Under the pieces are notes generated by a model. It had not been told where the DNA came from and searched no databases. It worked only from the letters and a program-made list of their open reading frames with translations. From Phycobacter azelaicus (GTDB lineage Bacteria > Pseudomonadota > Alphaproteobacteria > Rhodobacterales > Rhodobacteraceae): 64,000 nt of DNA. The position numbers were made by a program, and so were the translations under genes. Positions 62,561 to 64,000 of the stretch are shown piece by piece. Numbering within the stretch: the stretch's first letter is position 1; each line of letters opens with the position of its first letter. The stretch spans positions 2,140,001 to 2,204,000 of the forward strand of contig NZ_WKFH01000003.1 of the NCBI RefSeq assembly GCF_014884385.1. The letters run 5' to 3'.

Positions 62561-63444
62561 GCTGGCAGCTCAAGGCACTGAACGCGTTCTTGCGTTTGGC
62601 TGCGCGGCCTCTTTTGGGCCACGTCCATAAGCCTGCGCCAATGCGCCGTGCTCTTGAGCGTCTCGCGCGCCTCCTTTTGCCTGTGCCGCCGCTTGTATGT
62701 CACCTTGTTGGCCAAGACGGTCTGCACCGCATCAGCAGAGGGACGCGCCGCACAAGGCGGATTATCCTTTATTTCCATGGCGGTGGCTATGTCGCCGGTA
62801 GCCCAGAAACCCACCTCGGTATGATTGGGCGACTTTCTGGGCTCGCCGGTGTAGAAGTCGCCGCTCCCAATTATCCGCTGGCACCGGAGTTTCATTTCCC
62901 CGCCGCTTTTGAGGATGCGTGCCAGGCTTGGGCGCGGCTCTCGGAGCTGGGATACCGGCCAACTGATATAGTCCTTGGCGGCGATTCCGCCGGTGGGGGG
63001 CTTGCCTTGGCGCTTTTGGGGCATTTGTGCCGGGTGGGCACCCCGCCTGCTGCGGCCTTTGCGCTGTCGCCATGGTGTGATCTGAGCCTTTCCGGGAACA
63101 GCCTGCACAGGAATGCAGGCTCCGACGTGTTGTTCCCGGCCCGCCGCATTGGTGAACTGGTGGATCTGATCCTGGGTGACGAAACAGACCGCTGCGATCC
63201 ACGGTTGTCCCCACTGTTTGCGGATTTCCCGAACTATCCTCAGGTGTTGCTTCATTTTTCTGAGACCGAGATCCTGCAGGACGACAGTTGCCGCATGGCG
63301 CAGGTTTTGAGACAGGCGGGCGCTCAGGTTGTGACGCACACGCATCCCAATGCGCCGCATGTGTGGCATCTGTTCGACGGCTGGATTCCTGAGGCACGCG
63401 AGGCCCTGCGCGATGTGGCGCGGTTCATCAAGGTCCACCTATGA
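62557..63444 (+). CDS. Alpha/beta hydrolase, hormone-sensitive lipase type
   Basis: 295 residues from TTG 62557, which overlaps the gshB stop by 4 bp and avoids an unlikely N-terminus inside gshB. HSL-family marks: [13 protein letters not shown] (oxyanion HGGG), [18 protein letters not shown], nucleophile elbow [11 protein letters not shown], and the catalytic histidine in HVWHLF; the acid is likely in [10 protein letters not shown]. Esterase of unknown substrate. End of the rsmI operon, convergent with comM. Confidence 0.92.
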   Translation: MSWQLKALNAFLRLAARPLLGHVHKPAPMRRALERLARLLLPVPPLVCHLVGQDGLHRISRGTRRTRRIILYFHGGGYVAGSPETHLGMIGRLSGLAGVEVAAPNYPLAPEFHFPAAFEDACQAWARLSELGYRPTDIVLGGDSAGGGLALALLGHLCRVGTPPAAAFALSPWCDLSLSGNSLHRNAGSDVLFPARRIGELVDLILGDETDRCDPRLSPLFADFPNYPQVLLHFSETEILQDDSCRMAQVLRQAGAQVVTHTHPNAPHVWHLFDGWIPEAREALRDVARFIKVHL

Positions 63445-63457
63445 CCCCGTCTGAGGC

Positions 63458-64000
63458 TTACCCGGCAATCCGAAAGGACAGTGCTTCTGCAATGTGATGG
63501 CGGGCGATACTGTCAGTGGCATCCAGATCGGCAATGGTACGCGCCACCCGCAAAACCCGATGATAGCCGCGGGCGGTTAGCGAGAACCGATCGGCGGCTT
63601 TGTGCAGCAAAGCGCGACTGTCTGCATCAAGGGGGGCGATCTCTTCCAATAATGCCCCCTCCGCGTCGGCATTGAGATGCACCTCGGGCAGATCCACGAA
63701 CCTGTGCTCTTGCAGGTCACGGGCGGCAAAGACGCGCTGAGCCACCTCGTTGGAGCCTTCGCTGGCAGAGGCAAGATCTAGATCACTGTAGGGCACGGCC
63801 GGCACTTCAATGCGTAGATCAAAGCGATCCATCAACGGACCCGAAATGCGGCCCATGTAGTCTTCGGCGCAGATCGGCGCACGGGAGCAGGCGCGGGAGG
63901 GGTCCGCCAGATGCCCGCATTTGCAGGGGTTGGCGGCGGCCACCAGCATGAAACGGCTCGGATATTTCACATGAGCGTTGGCGCGGGCGACCATGACCTC
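63458..64000 (-). CDS. comM: ComM/YifB family Mg-chelatase-like ATPase (partial, N-terminus beyond window)
   Basis: The 181 codons in the window are the C-terminal part. SRFMLVAAANPCKCGHL, ACSRAPICAEDYMGRISGPLMDRFDL and the C-terminal helical domain SLTARGYHRVLRVARTIADLD match ComM/YifB, a hexameric helicase that widens branch migration during transformation. The cysteines CKCGHL...C...C form the family's zinc site. The start and Walker motifs are outside the window. Confidence 0.92.
   Translation of the reverse strand, partial: EVMVARANAHVKYPSRFMLVAAANPCKCGHLADPSRACSRAPICAEDYMGRISGPLMDRFDLRIEVPAVPYSDLDLASASEGSNEVAQRVFAARDLQEHRFVDLPEVHLNADAEGALLEEIAPLDADSRALLHKAADRFSLTARGYHRVLRVARTIADLDATDSIARHHIAEALSFRIAG

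Overview
The window is a GC-rich chromosomal stretch from an alphaproteobacterium, almost certainly Rhodobacteraceae (Roseobacter group, Phaeobacter/Ruegeria/Leisingera-like). This rests on recognised gene order and protein style: tldD | ctaC-ctaB-small ORF-ctaG-ctaE, glyQ-x-gltS-glyS, lppC-glnD-murJ divergent from rsmI-yraN-gshB, a VPLPA-CTERM protein, and FolB and FolP with family-specific extensions. The genus is inference. I see no rRNA, tRNA, insertion sequence, prophage or CRISPR array. It reads as stable core genome with a few accessory genes.

Layout. 1-5.3 kb: topA (cut by the window edge), dprA and tldD, all on the minus strand. 5.4-9.1 kb: the aa3-type cytochrome c oxidase subunit II/III and assembly operon, closed by a strong terminator; a perfect FNR-type box lies between tldD and ctaC. 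9.1-13.1 kb: SURF1, thrC, an M16 peptidase and a RimJ-like acetyltransferase, tightly packed. 13.3-17.5 kb: periplasmic MBL-fold protein, FAD-linked D-2-hydroxyacid dehydrogenase, MFS transporter, fasciclin protein. 17.7-19.4 kb: apt and mtnP, consecutive steps of methylthioadenosine/adenine salvage. 19.6-26.1 kb: MerR regulator divergent from a DUF2938 membrane protein, SulP anion transporter, CatB-like acetyltransferase plus flavin reductase, GNAT, Nudix-DUF1178-SDR run. 26.2-27.9 kb: a SPOR/peptidoglycan-binding protein with a protease-dead trypsin-like domain. 28-36.7 kb: glyQ, a small membrane-anchored protein, gltS, glyS, a PPDK-like phosphotransferase and a SleB-type hydrolase. 36.8-38.8 kb: folB-folP. 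38.8-44.2 kb: two EamA transporters, ilvC, two Lrp/AsnC regulators, a class V aminotransferase. 44.2-51.4 kb: a phenylacetate degradation divergon (paaZ, PaaX-type regulator and hydrolase against paaG-paaI-paaK-tetR). 51.6-54.5 kb: VPLPA-CTERM protein, rhomboid-like protein, trpS, csp. 54.7-64 kb: murJ, glnD and lppC divergent from rsmI, yraN, gshB, a hydrolase and partial comM.

The most notable theme is several conserved-looking proteins whose catalytic residues are visibly missing: the SPOR trypsin-like protein (all three triad positions), the rhomboid-like protein (Ser and His), an amino-acid-kinase-like domain fused to FolB (nucleotide-binding motifs), and the PPDK-like enzyme (ATP-site Gln and Arg). 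Regulatory DNA is also readable: the FNR box before ctaC, a MerR-type 19-bp-spacer promoter, a TetR/PaaR-type operator in the paa divergon, and a structured leader before csp. I did not find a defence island, biosynthetic cluster or other large undescribed system.
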